DNA of 64,000 nt from Nitrincola tapanii (GCF_008368715.1 NZ_SMRS01000001.1:1-64000), one strand, 5' to 3'. Numbered from the stretch's first letter, positions 8,049 to 17,278 are shown. Program-made: numbers and translations. Notes: generated from the sequence alone by a model not told the origin.

Positions 8049-9974
8049 CTATGCACTCAGTTGTTGTTCGGTCTGCTCCAGGGTTTCGAGCGCTTCCAAC
8101 CACTCCATCTCCACTTCCTCTAGTGCCTGGCGTAATTCAGCCTGTTGACTTAACAGCTGCTTCAATTCTTCTTTCCGTGCGATGGCATAGAGTTGGCTAT
8201 CGGCCAAACGGGCTTCTAGCTGTGCGAGCTGCTCAGTCAGCGTGTGCATACGCGTATCCAGTTTTGCCACTTGCTGCTTTAATGGACGCAGTTTGGCTCT
8301 GAGTTCGGCTTCCAAGCGTTTCTGTTCTTTGCGTTCACTGGCACTTAAGGAGCGGTGATCGTTTGGGCTGGCATCCGTGTCTTGTGCTTGTTGTTGGCTG
8401 CGCCGATGTTGGTTCAGCCATTGTTGATAATCCTCTAGATCGCCCTCGAACTCTGTCACTTGGTTTTCGGCCACTAGCCAAAAATTATCCACCGTGTTGC
8501 GTAACAGATGTCGATCATGCGAGACCAGGATTAATGTGCCCTCAAAGGACTGTAGTGCTAGCGTCAGCGCATGGCAGACTTCGAGGTCGAGATGGTTGGT
8601 CGGTTCATCCATGAGTAGGAGATTGGGTTTTTGCCAAGCAATCAGGGCTAAAGCCACGCGTGCTTTTTCACCCCCAGAAAAGCGTTTGACCGGCTCTAGG
8701 GCGTCATCACCGACAAAACCAAAGCTGCCTAAAAAGTTGCGTATTTCTTGATCCGTGGCCTGGGGGGAAAGGCGGGCGAGATGCAAAAAGGCAGAGGCCT
8801 CTAGATCTAGCGCTTCAAGTTGATGCTGTGCAAAGTAGCCGATTTTTAAATGTTCACCGGCGACTCTTTGGCCCTGTAAGGGGGCTAGATCGCCCACTAG
8901 GGTTTTGATCAGTGTACTTTTGCCAGCGCCATTCGGGCCGAGTAAACCGATTCGCTGTCCAGGAATTAAGGTGACAGTAACCTGACGAAGAATCGGGCTT
9001 TCTGAATGATAACCTAAAGCGGCTTCTTTGAGTGTCAGTAGCGGTGAGGAGAGTTTGCTGCTACTCAAAAACTGGAAACTGAAAGGGCTATCGATATGTG
9101 CTGGAGCGATGTGCTCCATTCGCTCCAGCTCTTTTAAACGGCTCTGTGCCTGTTTGGCTTTGCTGGCTTTAGCGCGAAAGCGACGGACAAAGTTCTCGAT
9201 ATCCGCGATGCGTTCCTGTTGCTTAGTATAGGCCTGCTGTTGTTGAGCTAAGCGTTCGGCACGAGCGCGTTCAAAAGCACTGTAATTGCCTTTATAGAGC
9301 GTCAGCTGCTGTTGATACATATGGACGACATGACTCACGACATTGTCTAGGAAGTCTCGATCATGCGAGATGAGCAGGAGGGTGCCCGGATAGTTTTTCA
9401 GCCACTGTTCTAGCCATAACGAGGCATCTAAATCTAAGTGGTTAGTGGGCTCATCGAGCAGTAGGAGGTCACAAGGGCACATTAAGGCACGTGCAAGATT
9501 GAGTCGGATGCGCCAGCCACCGGAAAAGTCCGAGACAGCACGTGTAGCATCCCCTGTAGAAAAACCTAATCCAGATAAAAGTTGATGGGCTCGTGCCTCG
9601 GCACGATAGGCATCAAGATGCTCCAGTTCCGCATGAATCTGTGCGATCTGAGTGACCTGATGTGCGGCCTCTGCTGCGGCAAGCTGTGCCTGGGCTTGGC
9701 GAAGAGCGTGATCACCATCCAGTATATAGTCGAGCGCTGAGCGTTCACTGGAAACCACTTCTTGTGCCATATGGGAGATACGTAGATCCCCCGCCACAAA
9801 GAGATCACCGGCATCAGGTTGGAGATCGCCCAACAACAATTGAAACAAAGTGGACTTTCCCACACCGTTACTGCCGATCACCCCGACTTTCCAGCCACTG
9901 TGAAGGGTTAAATTGGCTTGATCCAGTAAGCGCTGGACACCACGTTGTATACTGAGGTTTTGAAGCTGAATCAT
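8049..9974 (-). CDS. yheS: ABC-F family ATPase, YheS type
   Basis: 641 residues, soluble, no membrane segment. Two ABC domains: first Walker A GSNGVGKST at 34-42 with signature FSGGW and LLLLDEPTNHLD; second with GPNGAGKST, signature FSGGEKARVALAL and LLLMDEPTNHLD. Between them lies the charged linker (P-site tRNA interaction motif in ABC-F proteins). The last 90 residues are a basic coiled coil. ABC-F proteins act on stalled or arrested ribosomes; E. coli YheS relieves nascent-chain arrest. The start at 9974 (MIQLQNLSIQRG) matches the family; an upstream start would add 29 unrelated residues. Only 20 bases separate it from the divergent gene at 9995, and no clear Shine-Dalgarno is present. 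Confidence 0.93.
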   Translation of the reverse strand: MIQLQNLSIQRGVQRLLDQANLTLHSGWKVGVIGSNGVGKSTLFQLLLGDLQPDAGDLFVAGDLRISHMAQEVVSSERSALDYILDGDHALRQAQAQLAAAEAAHQVTQIAQIHAELEHLDAYRAEARAHQLLSGLGFSTGDATRAVSDFSGGWRIRLNLARALMCPCDLLLLDEPTNHLDLDASLWLEQWLKNYPGTLLLISHDRDFLDNVVSHVVHMYQQQLTLYKGNYSAFERARAERLAQQQQAYTKQQERIADIENFVRRFRAKASKAKQAQSRLKELERMEHIAPAHIDSPFSFQFLSSSKLSSPLLTLKEAALGYHSESPILRQVTVTLIPGQRIGLLGPNGAGKSTLIKTLVGDLAPLQGQRVAGEHLKIGYFAQHQLEALDLEASAFLHLARLSPQATDQEIRNFLGSFGFVGDDALEPVKRFSGGEKARVALALIAWQKPNLLLMDEPTNHLDLEVCHALTLALQSFEGTLILVSHDRHLLRNTVDNFWLVAENQVTEFEGDLEDYQQWLNQHRRSQQQAQDTDASPNDHRSLSASERKEQKRLEAELRAKLRPLKQQVAKLDTRMHTLTEQLAQLEARLADSQLYAIARKEELKQLLSQQAELRQALEEVEMEWLEALETLEQTEQQLSA

Positions 9975-9994
9975 GGTGGGGTAGGGTTCTCGGT

Positions 9995-10489
9995 ATGAGC
10001 TTGGAAAATCCATTCTGGACGTTTGCCTTGAAAGTGTATAAAGATCCGCAGGTCCAGTCACTCTGTTTAGATTGGCAATCTTTGGGTCTCAGTGTGAATC
10101 GGGTGCTTTTTTGTTGTTGGTTGGCTGATGAAGCCACGCAACTTGAGGCCTGGCCCAGCATGCCGAGCGCGGATCTTTGGCAACAGCAGACCCTTGAGCC
10201 CTTACGACGGTTGCGTTATCAGGTGAAGTCATCTCTCCAGACCGATCCCTGCCTAGAGCGTTTATACCAAACTTTGCAACAGGCTGAGTTACAGGCAGAG
10301 CAGCGTGAGATCGCTTATCTTTGGCAATCCCGCCTGCATCAGGCCCCCTTTCAGCCCGCGCATGATTCCTCAGCCGCTTTAGCGCGGCAAAATCTGCAAG
10401 TCTATTTCCAGCAGTCTCTACCTAAGGGTCAGGCACCGGCTGAAAATCAGGTACATCAGCTAGTAGACAGGATATTTCCAAGCGTTTAG
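9995..10489 (+). CDS. TIGR02444 family protein of unknown function
   Basis: 164 residues, soluble, without signal peptide. The N-terminus (NPFWTFALKVYKDPQVQSLCL, then a Leu/Cys/Trp-rich helix VLFCCWLADEA) resembles the small conserved TIGR02444 family of Pseudomonas and relatives, in which genes often lie beside ABC-F or FKBP genes. The function is unknown and no catalytic motif is visible. Divergent from yheS with a 20-base gap. The following FKBP gene starts 91 bases after its stop. Confidence 0.7.
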   Translation: MSLENPFWTFALKVYKDPQVQSLCLDWQSLGLSVNRVLFCCWLADEATQLEAWPSMPSADLWQQQTLEPLRRLRYQVKSSLQTDPCLERLYQTLQQAELQAEQREIAYLWQSRLHQAPFQPAHDSSAALARQNLQVYFQQSLPKGQAPAENQVHQLVDRIFPSV

Positions 10490-10580
10490 TGTGGGCTGTG
10501 TGCTGACCCTGAACTTTCACGTTAAATCGCACACTAATATCCACAGCTTTATGTCAATCAGACAGCAAAAAGGAAAGGTT

Positions 10581-11282
10581 ATGAAAAAATTAACGCTGGC
10601 CGTGGCACTTGCCGGTGCCTTGGCTGCGAGCGCCTCAGTTCAGGCGCAGACGTTGACCAGCAACGAGGAAAAAATCAGTTACAGCCTGGGTGTTTTGATC
10701 GGTGAAAATCTCAAGCAGGATTTTGATAAGCTGAATCTGGATGCCTTTCGTGCCGGTGTAGCGACTGTTTATGGTCAAAACGCAGAGCTGATGAGTGGTG
10801 AAGAGATAGGGGAAACCTTGCAGGCCTTCCAGGTGCAACGTATGGAAGAGCAGCGTGCTGCCTTCCAGAAAATGGCCGATGACAATCTAAAAGCGGGGAA
10901 AGACTATCAGGCCGCCAATGCGAAAAAACGTGGTGTGAAAACAACCGCCTCGGGTTTGCAGTATGAGCAGTTGAGCGCAGGTCGTGGTGCGTCACCGAAA
11001 GCATCTGATGTGGTCAAGGTGCATTATCGTGGCCAGCTGACAGATGGTACTGAGTTTGATAGTTCGTATGCACGTGGTGAGCCGGTGTCTTTCCCATTGA
11101 GTGGCGTGATTCCGGGTTGGACAGAAGGTTTACAGTTGATGAAAGCGGGTGAAAAAGCACGCTTGGTCATCCCATCGGATCTGGCTTATGGTCCAGGTGG
11201 AATGGGCAACGCAATTGGACCCAATGAAACACTCGTATTTGAGGTCGAGCTGCTGGAAGTGAATCCAGATATGGCTCAGTAA
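10581..11282 (+). CDS. FKBP-type peptidyl-prolyl isomerase, periplasmic (FkpA/Mip type)
   Basis: 233-residue precursor. A signal peptide (residues 1-22, cleavage after VQA) exports it to the periplasm. Residues about 25-125 form the alpha-helical dimerisation region (EEKISYSLGVLIGENLKQDF). The C-terminal FKBP domain has VHYRGQLTDGTEFDSSYARG, FPLSGVIPGWTEGLQLM and IPSDLAYGPGG, with the Asp, Phe, Ile, Trp and Tyr of the proline pocket intact. It catalyses cis-trans isomerisation of prolyl bonds and acts as a chaperone. The start at 10581 is supported by AGGAAAGG just upstream and by the signal peptide. Facing WD40-rsd genes resemble the FKBP-algQ neighbourhood of Pseudomonas. Confidence 0.93.
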   Translation: MKKLTLAVALAGALAASASVQAQTLTSNEEKISYSLGVLIGENLKQDFDKLNLDAFRAGVATVYGQNAELMSGEEIGETLQAFQVQRMEEQRAAFQKMADDNLKAGKDYQAANAKKRGVKTTASGLQYEQLSAGRGASPKASDVVKVHYRGQLTDGTEFDSSYARGEPVSFPLSGVIPGWTEGLQLMKAGEKARLVIPSDLAYGPGGMGNAIGPNETLVFEVELLEVNPDMAQ

Positions 11283-11294
11283 GCAGTTTGTTTG

Positions 11295-11331
11295 AACGGG
11301 TTGCTCAGGAAAAACGATTGAGCAGCCCGTT
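11295..11331. other. Stem-loop between FKBP and WD40 genes
   Basis: 13-bp stem (11295-11307 with 11319-11331, one G-U) and 11-base loop, spanning the last codons of the minus-strand WD40 gene and 13 bases past the FKBP stop. No T-run follows on either strand, so it may act as a Rho-dependent or processing-type 3' end for the FKBP mRNA. Confidence 0.5.
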
Positions 11332-12276
11332 TGAACCTATCGCAAGATAATCCCCTTCGCTGGCAAAAGCCACGTCATACACACTCGTACTGACCGGCCC
11401 ATAACTTTTCTGTTGCGTCAGCTGCCATTGCTTGAGTAGAGCCCCCGAGCTGACATCCCAAAGCAAAACACTCCCTGAGGCGGTGCCCGTCAAGAGTTGC
11501 TGATTGTCATTGGAAAAACGTGCGCAGAGGAAAGATAAGCGGCGTTTAATAAAGCGCTCTTGTCCACTCAAGGCGTGTAGAGTTTCGGCATCACGGCTGC
11601 GTAAAATTCTTGCTTGAGCTAGGGTGGCGGAGCAGAAGAGGCTATTCGAATCTGGGCTGATTGCGACACAATTGACGAGATTGTCAAAGCCTTGGTTGGC
11701 GATCATTTCGCCGGTTTGTAGATTCCAAATCCGTGCTTGATAATCATCACAGCCGGTAACCGCAAGTCGGTTATCTCGACTGAGCGCCACACTGCGCACC
11801 CGTGCCGGGTGAGCGAGTGTTCGGCGTATCCCACCGTTCTTTACATCAAATAGAACAGCTTCGTGGCTTGCCAGTCCTAATAAAGCAAAATTACCCGCTG
11901 TCGAGACCGCTAGATCCAGGATTTCTGAGGGAGCACGCCAAAAACTGAGTCCTTGACCATTACTGGTTTGCCATAAGGCCAGCTCGATAGGCGTGGCGGT
12001 GACGGCAAAATCACCATCGGGGGAGAAGCCTGCATGTGTGACCTCGGTGATTTGATTGGCCTGATGGTTCCAATCAAATAGACGCTCGGCTTGACGCAGG
12101 TCCCAGAGGCTCGCGCCATGTTCAATGGAACCGATCAGGCCTAAACGTCCGTTTTCGGATAGGGCAGCAGAGTAAGCGCCGCCCAAGGTCATCGCAAAAT
12201 GGCTGCTGGCTGAACGCCCGGGCTGACAACCGGCGAGCAAGCCCGCAGAGAGCAATAAAAAGTGGCGGCGTTTCAC
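11305..12276 (-). CDS. WD40-repeat lipoprotein
   Basis: 323 residues. A lipoprotein signal with lipobox LAGC (Cys17, Gln at +2, so sorting to the outer membrane is expected) is followed by a beta-propeller built of WD40-like repeats, seen as recurring GASLWDL, ELALWQT, YQARIWNL and GSVLLWDV blades about 40 residues apart. WD40 propellers are protein-binding platforms; no enzymatic motif is present. The start codon overlaps the rsd stop by four bases (ATGA), so its translation is probably coupled to the anti-sigma factor homologue upstream. Its partner and role are unknown. Confidence 0.82.
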   Translation of the reverse strand: MKRRHFLLLSAGLLAGCQPGRSASSHFAMTLGGAYSAALSENGRLGLIGSIEHGASLWDLRQAERLFDWNHQANQITEVTHAGFSPDGDFAVTATPIELALWQTSNGQGLSFWRAPSEILDLAVSTAGNFALLGLASHEAVLFDVKNGGIRRTLAHPARVRSVALSRDNRLAVTGCDDYQARIWNLQTGEMIANQGFDNLVNCVAISPDSNSLFCSATLAQARILRSRDAETLHALSGQERFIKRRLSFLCARFSNDNQQLLTGTASGSVLLWDVSSGALLKQWQLTQQKSYGPVSTSVYDVAFASEGDYLAIGSNGLLNRFS

Positions 12277-12752
12277 GCATCCACTCCTGCGACGAGATCA
12301 CGATGAGCCGTATGCAGGTGTTCAATGAGCTGGTCTTCAATTTCAAAGCGCTCTTCTAGGTGCTCACCTAGGCGCGAGAGATCATTCGCGAACTCATGGA
12401 TTTCACGGAGAGTGGGTTGCTCAAAACCGTTATAGCGGTCATTAAAGTCTAAACCGGCATCGGTTGAGGGCTGAATCCCTGGCAACAGAGCTTGTGCGAT
12501 CTCAAGGCTGCCATCTTGGAAATCATTGCCTTCACGCAACAGCTGTTCGTAGACTTCAAAATGCCCAGAGGACATATAATCGATCAACTCGGCACAAAAC
12601 TCGGCGAGTTTCTGATTCAGTTCATCCCCTAGCTTATGTTCGGGCAAACGGATGAAGGCAGAGATTAGGCTCTGTCTTTGTTCTAGCCAGTGATCGATAA
12701 TGCGGCTGACACCGCCCCAGCGTTCTTTGGCGTTTCTGCATTTTTCTAACAT
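12273..12752 (-). CDS. rsd: Anti-sigma-70 regulator Rsd/AlgQ
   Basis: 159 residues, all helical, matching Rsd/AlgQ: MLEKCRNAKERWGGVSRIIDHWLEQRQ at the front, FCAELIDYMSSGHFEVYEQLL in the middle and LEERFEIEDQLIEHL near the end. The family binds region 4 of the housekeeping sigma factor in stationary phase; in P. aeruginosa AlgQ affects alginate and other virulence traits. First gene of a two-gene unit with the WD40 lipoprotein (4-base overlap). The upstream 187 bases to the divergent FliL-like gene hold both promoters, not resolved here. Confidence 0.92.
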   Translation of the reverse strand: MLEKCRNAKERWGGVSRIIDHWLEQRQSLISAFIRLPEHKLGDELNQKLAEFCAELIDYMSSGHFEVYEQLLREGNDFQDGSLEIAQALLPGIQPSTDAGLDFNDRYNGFEQPTLREIHEFANDLSRLGEHLEERFEIEDQLIEHLHTAHRDLVAGVDA

Positions 12753-12939
12753 GGTTCGCTCCTCGCGCCTCGGCCTGCCGTGTCCACTTTAGGTGGAGGA
12801 TTTATTCTGATGTTTCAGCTAGGCTTCCAGTCAATACTAATCCCTCCCCTTGTCCTCAGCAACACAGGGGTGGTTAAATCTGATTTCACTCTGTCGGGCT
12901 AAACACGGCAGATGTATTTTGCTTCATCGGAGAAAGCTT

Positions 12940-13335
12940 ATGAGGTTGCGTAGTATTGTTTTTGCTCTGGCGTGTGTTTGGGCTATGAATGTTTCAGCAC
13001 AGAGCATCACCGAGTATGCAAATTATGTTGAACTAAAATCATTTGTGACCAATTTTGGTGAGGTGCAGCGCGGACCTTTACGTTTTGTCAAAGCAGAAAT
13101 CACCTTACAGATCGCGCCTAATGGTTCGCGTCATGATGTGGACGCGCATATGGCACATATTCGTAATGATCTGAATTTTTTGTTGAATGAGCAGATGGAA
13201 GAGGATCTGGCGAGTGTGGAAGCTCAGGCTGTGCTTGCACAAAAGGCGTTACGTGTAGTGCAGGATATTTTGATTGCGGAAACCGGCTCAGCTCAGGTGG
13301 ATGATCTATTTTTCACCAGTTTGGTCATTCAGTAA
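12940..13335 (+). CDS. Secreted FliL-like protein
   Basis: 131-residue precursor. Instead of the transmembrane anchor of flagellar FliL it has a cleavable signal peptide (cleavage expected after VSA, residue 20). The remainder (YVELKSFVTNFGEVQRGPLRF, EITLQIAPNG, HMAHIRNDLNFLL and a C-terminal FTSLVIQ strand) fits the FliL C-terminal domain with its SPFH-like fold. FliL proteins associate with the flagellar stator. No flagellar gene is near, so this is an orphan paralogue. The start at 12940 is supported by GGAG eight bases upstream and by the signal peptide; the longer reading from 12850 adds an implausible leader. Its own terminator follows. Confidence 0.78.
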   Translation: MRLRSIVFALACVWAMNVSAQSITEYANYVELKSFVTNFGEVQRGPLRFVKAEITLQIAPNGSRHDVDAHMAHIRNDLNFLLNEQMEEDLASVEAQAVLAQKALRVVQDILIAETGSAQVDDLFFTSLVIQ

Positions 13336-13356
13336 AGATACGGCTTTGGCTGCTTG

Positions 13357-13402
13357 AGCTGAGCGCTGACACCTCAGATTGTCAGCGCTCAGCTAGGTTT
13401 TC
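13357..13402 (+). terminator. Terminator between FliL-like gene and gshA
   Basis: A perfect 15-bp stem (13357-13371 with 13380-13394) with 8-base loop is followed on the plus strand by AGGTTTTCC. It lies 21 bases after the FliL-like stop and 23 bases before the convergent gshA stop, so it may serve both directions; the T-run favours the plus strand. Confidence 0.72.
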
Positions 13403-13417
13403 CATGATAGCTAGCGA

Positions 13418-14986
13418 TTACTGCTGATTGTAACGCTGCAGAAACTCATCAAATGGCAGCGTATCTGCGGCTTCGATGCTAGCTTGTTCTTGCAGCGAAG
13501 CTTGCGCTTCTGAGATCAGGTTAGCGCGAAGGTTTGGACACAGAGGTTCACGCAGCAAGGTCTGACGATGTTGCTGGCTCAAACGGAGCATCCATTCCTG
13601 ATAGGAGCCACCGGCTGCACTTAAGTCCGCCAGTACCTGTGCAGAAGGTGTCAGGGCGGGGTGTTTAAGCTTTTCAAATTGTGCGGCTACTGCGCGACTG
13701 AAGCGCTCGGCGCCGTGTGCTTCATCCATTACCTGAGCCGTGAGTTCGATCTGACGCAGAATGTCCAAACCTAATTGATCCCGAGAAATCTCGCCACCTC
13801 GTTCGTCTAACAGAATCAAACCCGGAGCACGGCCAAGATTCACGACACGTTTCTGGTTTTCGGCGATGATGTTGCATTCGGTCATGCTGAGTTCACGATC
13901 ATCACAGAGCAAACAGGTCACCAGGAAGGCATCCATAAAGTCCATCTGCTCACTGCTGATGCCCAAGGGGAGTAAAGGATTGATGTCTGTATTGCGCACT
14001 TCAATATATTGTACGCCACGTGTTCTTAGTGCGTGAATCGGCTTTTCGCCCGATTCGGCAACACGTTTAGGGCGAATATCACTGTAGTACTCATTCTCAA
14101 TCTGCAAAATGCTGGTATTGAGTTGTCGGTACGCCTCGCCAACCTTAACCCCTAGTTGTTCATAGGTGGGGTGAGGAGTGCGTATCGCTTGCATTAGGGA
14201 TTGGGTGTAGGTGCTTAAATGATTGAAGCAGATATTTAATGAGGACTGCACTCGATTTGAGTAGCCCAGATCACTCATGCGTAAAGAGGTCGCATAAGGC
14301 AAGTAAAGGGTGTCGGGGCTTAAACTTTCTAAGCGGTGTTCACGCCCCTTTAAAAAGCTCTGACATAACGCCGGTGAAGCGCCAAACAGATAGAGTAACA
14401 ACCAGCTAAAGCGTCGGAAGTTGCGGATCATGCGGAAGTAACAATCCGAGCGGAAGGCCACCGGATCACCCTCCTGCCCGACAAGAGTTTGATAGGCAGG
14501 CCAAAGTTGTTCGGGTAATGAAAAGTTATAATGAATGCCGGCAATCGTTTGCATCATTTTGCCGTAGCGATGCTGCAGGCCAACACGGTAGATGTGTTTG
14601 AGTTTGCCAACATTCGACTCACCATAATAGGCGATAGGAATTTCGGCTTCACTGGCGATGTGGCAGGGCATGCTACCGGCCCAGATCAGCTCATCAGGCA
14701 TCATCTCATAACTGAAGCGATGCAGATCGCCGAGATGGTTCAACATCGCTCCAGGATCCTGGAAGACTGGGGTGATAAACTCCAATAAGGCTTCAGAATA
14801 ATCCGTGGTGATTTCGCTATGCGTTAAAGCAGAGCCGAGTCCACGTGGGTGGCCTTTCTGTGATAGATGTCCTTGGAGATCGACACGCAGGCCTTCCTTT
14901 TCCAAACCATGCTGAAGTTGGGTTAGTAAACGGTGTTGACCGGTTTGCACCAATTCATTCAGATGTTGCTCTAGCTTTGCCAGCAA
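13418..14986 (-). CDS. gshA: Glutamate-cysteine ligase
   Basis: 522 residues, the length of the gammaproteobacterial (class I) enzyme, which joins glutamate and cysteine with ATP in the first step of glutathione synthesis. Family features include GLEKEGLRV at 27-35, the HSEITTDYSEALLEFITP block at 56-73, IAGIHYNFSLP, the Met-Arg (SLRMSDLGYSN) region and YIEVRNTDINPLLP. Monocistronic on the minus strand, convergent with the FliL-like gene. tex lies upstream on the same strand with a gap of 125 bases. Confidence 0.96.
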   Translation of the reverse strand: MLAKLEQHLNELVQTGQHRLLTQLQHGLEKEGLRVDLQGHLSQKGHPRGLGSALTHSEITTDYSEALLEFITPVFQDPGAMLNHLGDLHRFSYEMMPDELIWAGSMPCHIASEAEIPIAYYGESNVGKLKHIYRVGLQHRYGKMMQTIAGIHYNFSLPEQLWPAYQTLVGQEGDPVAFRSDCYFRMIRNFRRFSWLLLYLFGASPALCQSFLKGREHRLESLSPDTLYLPYATSLRMSDLGYSNRVQSSLNICFNHLSTYTQSLMQAIRTPHPTYEQLGVKVGEAYRQLNTSILQIENEYYSDIRPKRVAESGEKPIHALRTRGVQYIEVRNTDINPLLPLGISSEQMDFMDAFLVTCLLCDDRELSMTECNIIAENQKRVVNLGRAPGLILLDERGGEISRDQLGLDILRQIELTAQVMDEAHGAERFSRAVAAQFEKLKHPALTPSAQVLADLSAAGGSYQEWMLRLSQQHRQTLLREPLCPNLRANLISEAQASLQEQASIEAADTLPFDEFLQRYNQQ

Positions 14987-15111
14987 AATAGCGTTCCTCT
15001 CAGAAGCGGTCAGATATGCCGGATTATAAACCCGCTACGCATAAATCCGCAGAGTAATTTCCCGTAGCTCTTTTCTCTTGGCCTAAGTTGCCAAAGTCCG
15101 CAGGTAAGATT

Positions 15112-17241
15112 TTAAGATTGCGATGTTTTCATGCTGAGCGCAATGCGCCTACGTGCAAGATCCACTTCCAAGACCGAGACCTGAACAATTTGTCCGCTCT
15201 TGACGAGGCTGTGTGGATCTTTAACAAAATGATCGGCTAATTGTGAGATATGAATCAAGCCGTCTTGATGCACACCTATATCCACAAAGGCACCAAAAGG
15301 CGTGACGTTGGTGATCACTCCCTGTAAGCGTTGTCCCGGTTGCACATCCTCAAGCGATTGAATTCGACTGTCAAACTCCACTGAACGAAATTCAGGACGG
15401 GGATCCCGTCCGGGTTTGGCCAATTCATGTAAAACATCTTGGAGGGTGTAAGCATCCCATTCTTGTAGGAGTTGAGGGTCGCTCTTCAGGCTTTGGAGGA
15501 TTTCATTTTGCCCGAGGATGTCAGGTAAAGGACGCCCTAAGCGTTTTGCCAGAGCTTTCACTAAAGCATAGGATTCTGGATGTACGGCTGTGTTGTCTAA
15601 AGGTTCGCGGCCATCACGAATACGCAGAAACCCCGCACATTGCTCAAATGTTTTTGGGCCAAGGCGTGGAACTTTTAACAATGCCTTACGATCTTGGAAA
15701 GCGCCCTGCTGGTCGCGCCAATTGACGAGGCTGAGCGCTAAGGTTTCATTCAGCCCGGCAACACGCTGCAAGAGTGCGACGGAGGCGGTGTTCAGATCGA
15801 CACCGACGTGGTTCACACAATCGACCACGACCGCATCAAGACGTTGTCTTAAGTGCTTCGGATGCAAGTCATGTTGATACTGCCCGACCCCGATCGCTTC
15901 TGGATCAATTTTAACCAGCTCCGCTAAGGGGTCTTGTAAGCGTCGTGCAATCGATACAGCACCTCTCAGGCTGACATCCAGATCGGGGAACTCTGCCGCG
16001 GCCAGCGCTGAAGCGGAGTAAACTGAAGCCCCCGCCTCGCTCACCAACATGCTGCTAACACCTTTAAGCTTGGGATCTTGTAACAGTTCGCGGACAAGGG
16101 TTTCGGTTTCACGAGAGGCCGTCCCGTTACCGATGGCGATCAAGGTCACACGATAGTGCTCGATGAGCTGACGCAAACGCTTTAAGGCTTCTTCACGGCG
16201 GTGGTGCGGCGCGTGGGGATAAAGCGTATCCCAGGCGAGGAGTTTGCCCGTTGCATCAACGATGGCGAGTTTGGTGCCGGTGCGTAAACCGGGATCCAAG
16301 CCAAGCGTTATACGTGCACCGGCCGGAGAAGCCAGTAAAAGATCGCGTAGATTGCGTGCAAAGACCTCAATCGCTTCACTCTCCGCCTGTTCTTGTAGCT
16401 GCTTGAGTAGATCTTTTTCCAGCATCGGCCAGAGGCGACGGCTCCAGCAGAGGGACAGAGTTTCCTGCATCCAAGCGCTCAGAGGTGAGGTAGGCAGTTT
16501 CCAGGCACGTTTTAAGCTCAGCAGAGGATCAAAGCCTGGAGGAGCAGGCGGAGCCAAGCTGACTTTCAGCACACCTTCTGCTTGGCCACGAAACACGGCG
16601 AGAGCACGATGTGAAGGTACTTTTGCGAGAGTTTCCTGATAGTCAAAATAGTCGAGGAATTTACTCTGAGGATCTTTTTTGCCGCGTACCACCTGAGAGC
16701 AGAGCTGGCTCTGTTTCCATAAAACTAAACGCAAATTGCTGAGTAGATCGGCGTGCTCACTGAGTTTTTCCAGTAAGATTTCGCGTGCCCCTAACAGAGC
16801 CGTTTCTGGATCGGGACATTTTGCAGCGAGGTTTTTGGCGTCAGTATAGGGCGAAGCCAGCAGGGCTAAGGCTAGGGGTTCCAGTCCGGCTTCGCGAGCT
16901 TCTTGAGCTTTGTTGCGGCGCTTCGGTCGAAATGGCAGGTAGATATCTTCTAGGCGAGCTTTGCTGTCGGCACTGAGCAGAGCCTGCTCTAGCTCTGGGC
17001 TGAGTTGGTTTTGGCTACGGAGTTGCTGGAAAATCGCTTCACGGCGTTGATTGAGTTCGCGTAAATACCCTAAGCGCTGCTCGAGCTGGCGCAACTGAGT
17101 ATCATCCAATCCCCCCGTGGCTTCCTTACGATAGCGTGCAATAAACGGCACGGTCGCGCCATCATCCAGTAGTTTTAAGGTGGCTTGCACCTGGCTGGGT
17201 TTGACGCCAAGTTCCTGCGCCAGTTGGGTATCTAGGTTCAT
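15112..17241 (-). CDS. tex: RNA-binding transcription accessory protein Tex
   Basis: 709 residues with the Tex/YhgF order: helical N-terminus (VPFIARYRKEATGGLDDTQLR), the YLPFRPKRRNKAQEARE stretch, a YqgF/RuvC-like nuclease fold (ITLGLDPGLRTGTKLAIVD), tandem helix-hairpin-helix (LNTASVALLQRVAGLNETLA and FQDRKALLKVPRLGPKTFEQCAGFLRI region), and a C-terminal S1 RNA-binding domain ending close to the stop. It binds nucleic acid and affects transcription. It is about 60 residues shorter than E. coli YhgF, mainly lacking the basic tail after S1. The gap to pyk is 75 bases. Confidence 0.95.
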   Translation of the reverse strand: MNLDTQLAQELGVKPSQVQATLKLLDDGATVPFIARYRKEATGGLDDTQLRQLEQRLGYLRELNQRREAIFQQLRSQNQLSPELEQALLSADSKARLEDIYLPFRPKRRNKAQEAREAGLEPLALALLASPYTDAKNLAAKCPDPETALLGAREILLEKLSEHADLLSNLRLVLWKQSQLCSQVVRGKKDPQSKFLDYFDYQETLAKVPSHRALAVFRGQAEGVLKVSLAPPAPPGFDPLLSLKRAWKLPTSPLSAWMQETLSLCWSRRLWPMLEKDLLKQLQEQAESEAIEVFARNLRDLLLASPAGARITLGLDPGLRTGTKLAIVDATGKLLAWDTLYPHAPHHRREEALKRLRQLIEHYRVTLIAIGNGTASRETETLVRELLQDPKLKGVSSMLVSEAGASVYSASALAAAEFPDLDVSLRGAVSIARRLQDPLAELVKIDPEAIGVGQYQHDLHPKHLRQRLDAVVVDCVNHVGVDLNTASVALLQRVAGLNETLALSLVNWRDQQGAFQDRKALLKVPRLGPKTFEQCAGFLRIRDGREPLDNTAVHPESYALVKALAKRLGRPLPDILGQNEILQSLKSDPQLLQEWDAYTLQDVLHELAKPGRDPRPEFRSVEFDSRIQSLEDVQPGQRLQGVITNVTPFGAFVDIGVHQDGLIHISQLADHFVKDPHSLVKSGQIVQVSVLEVDLARRRIALSMKTSQS

Positions 17242-17278
17242 CTGTCGCTCACGAGAAAGTAGTCACGAGATCATCCAA

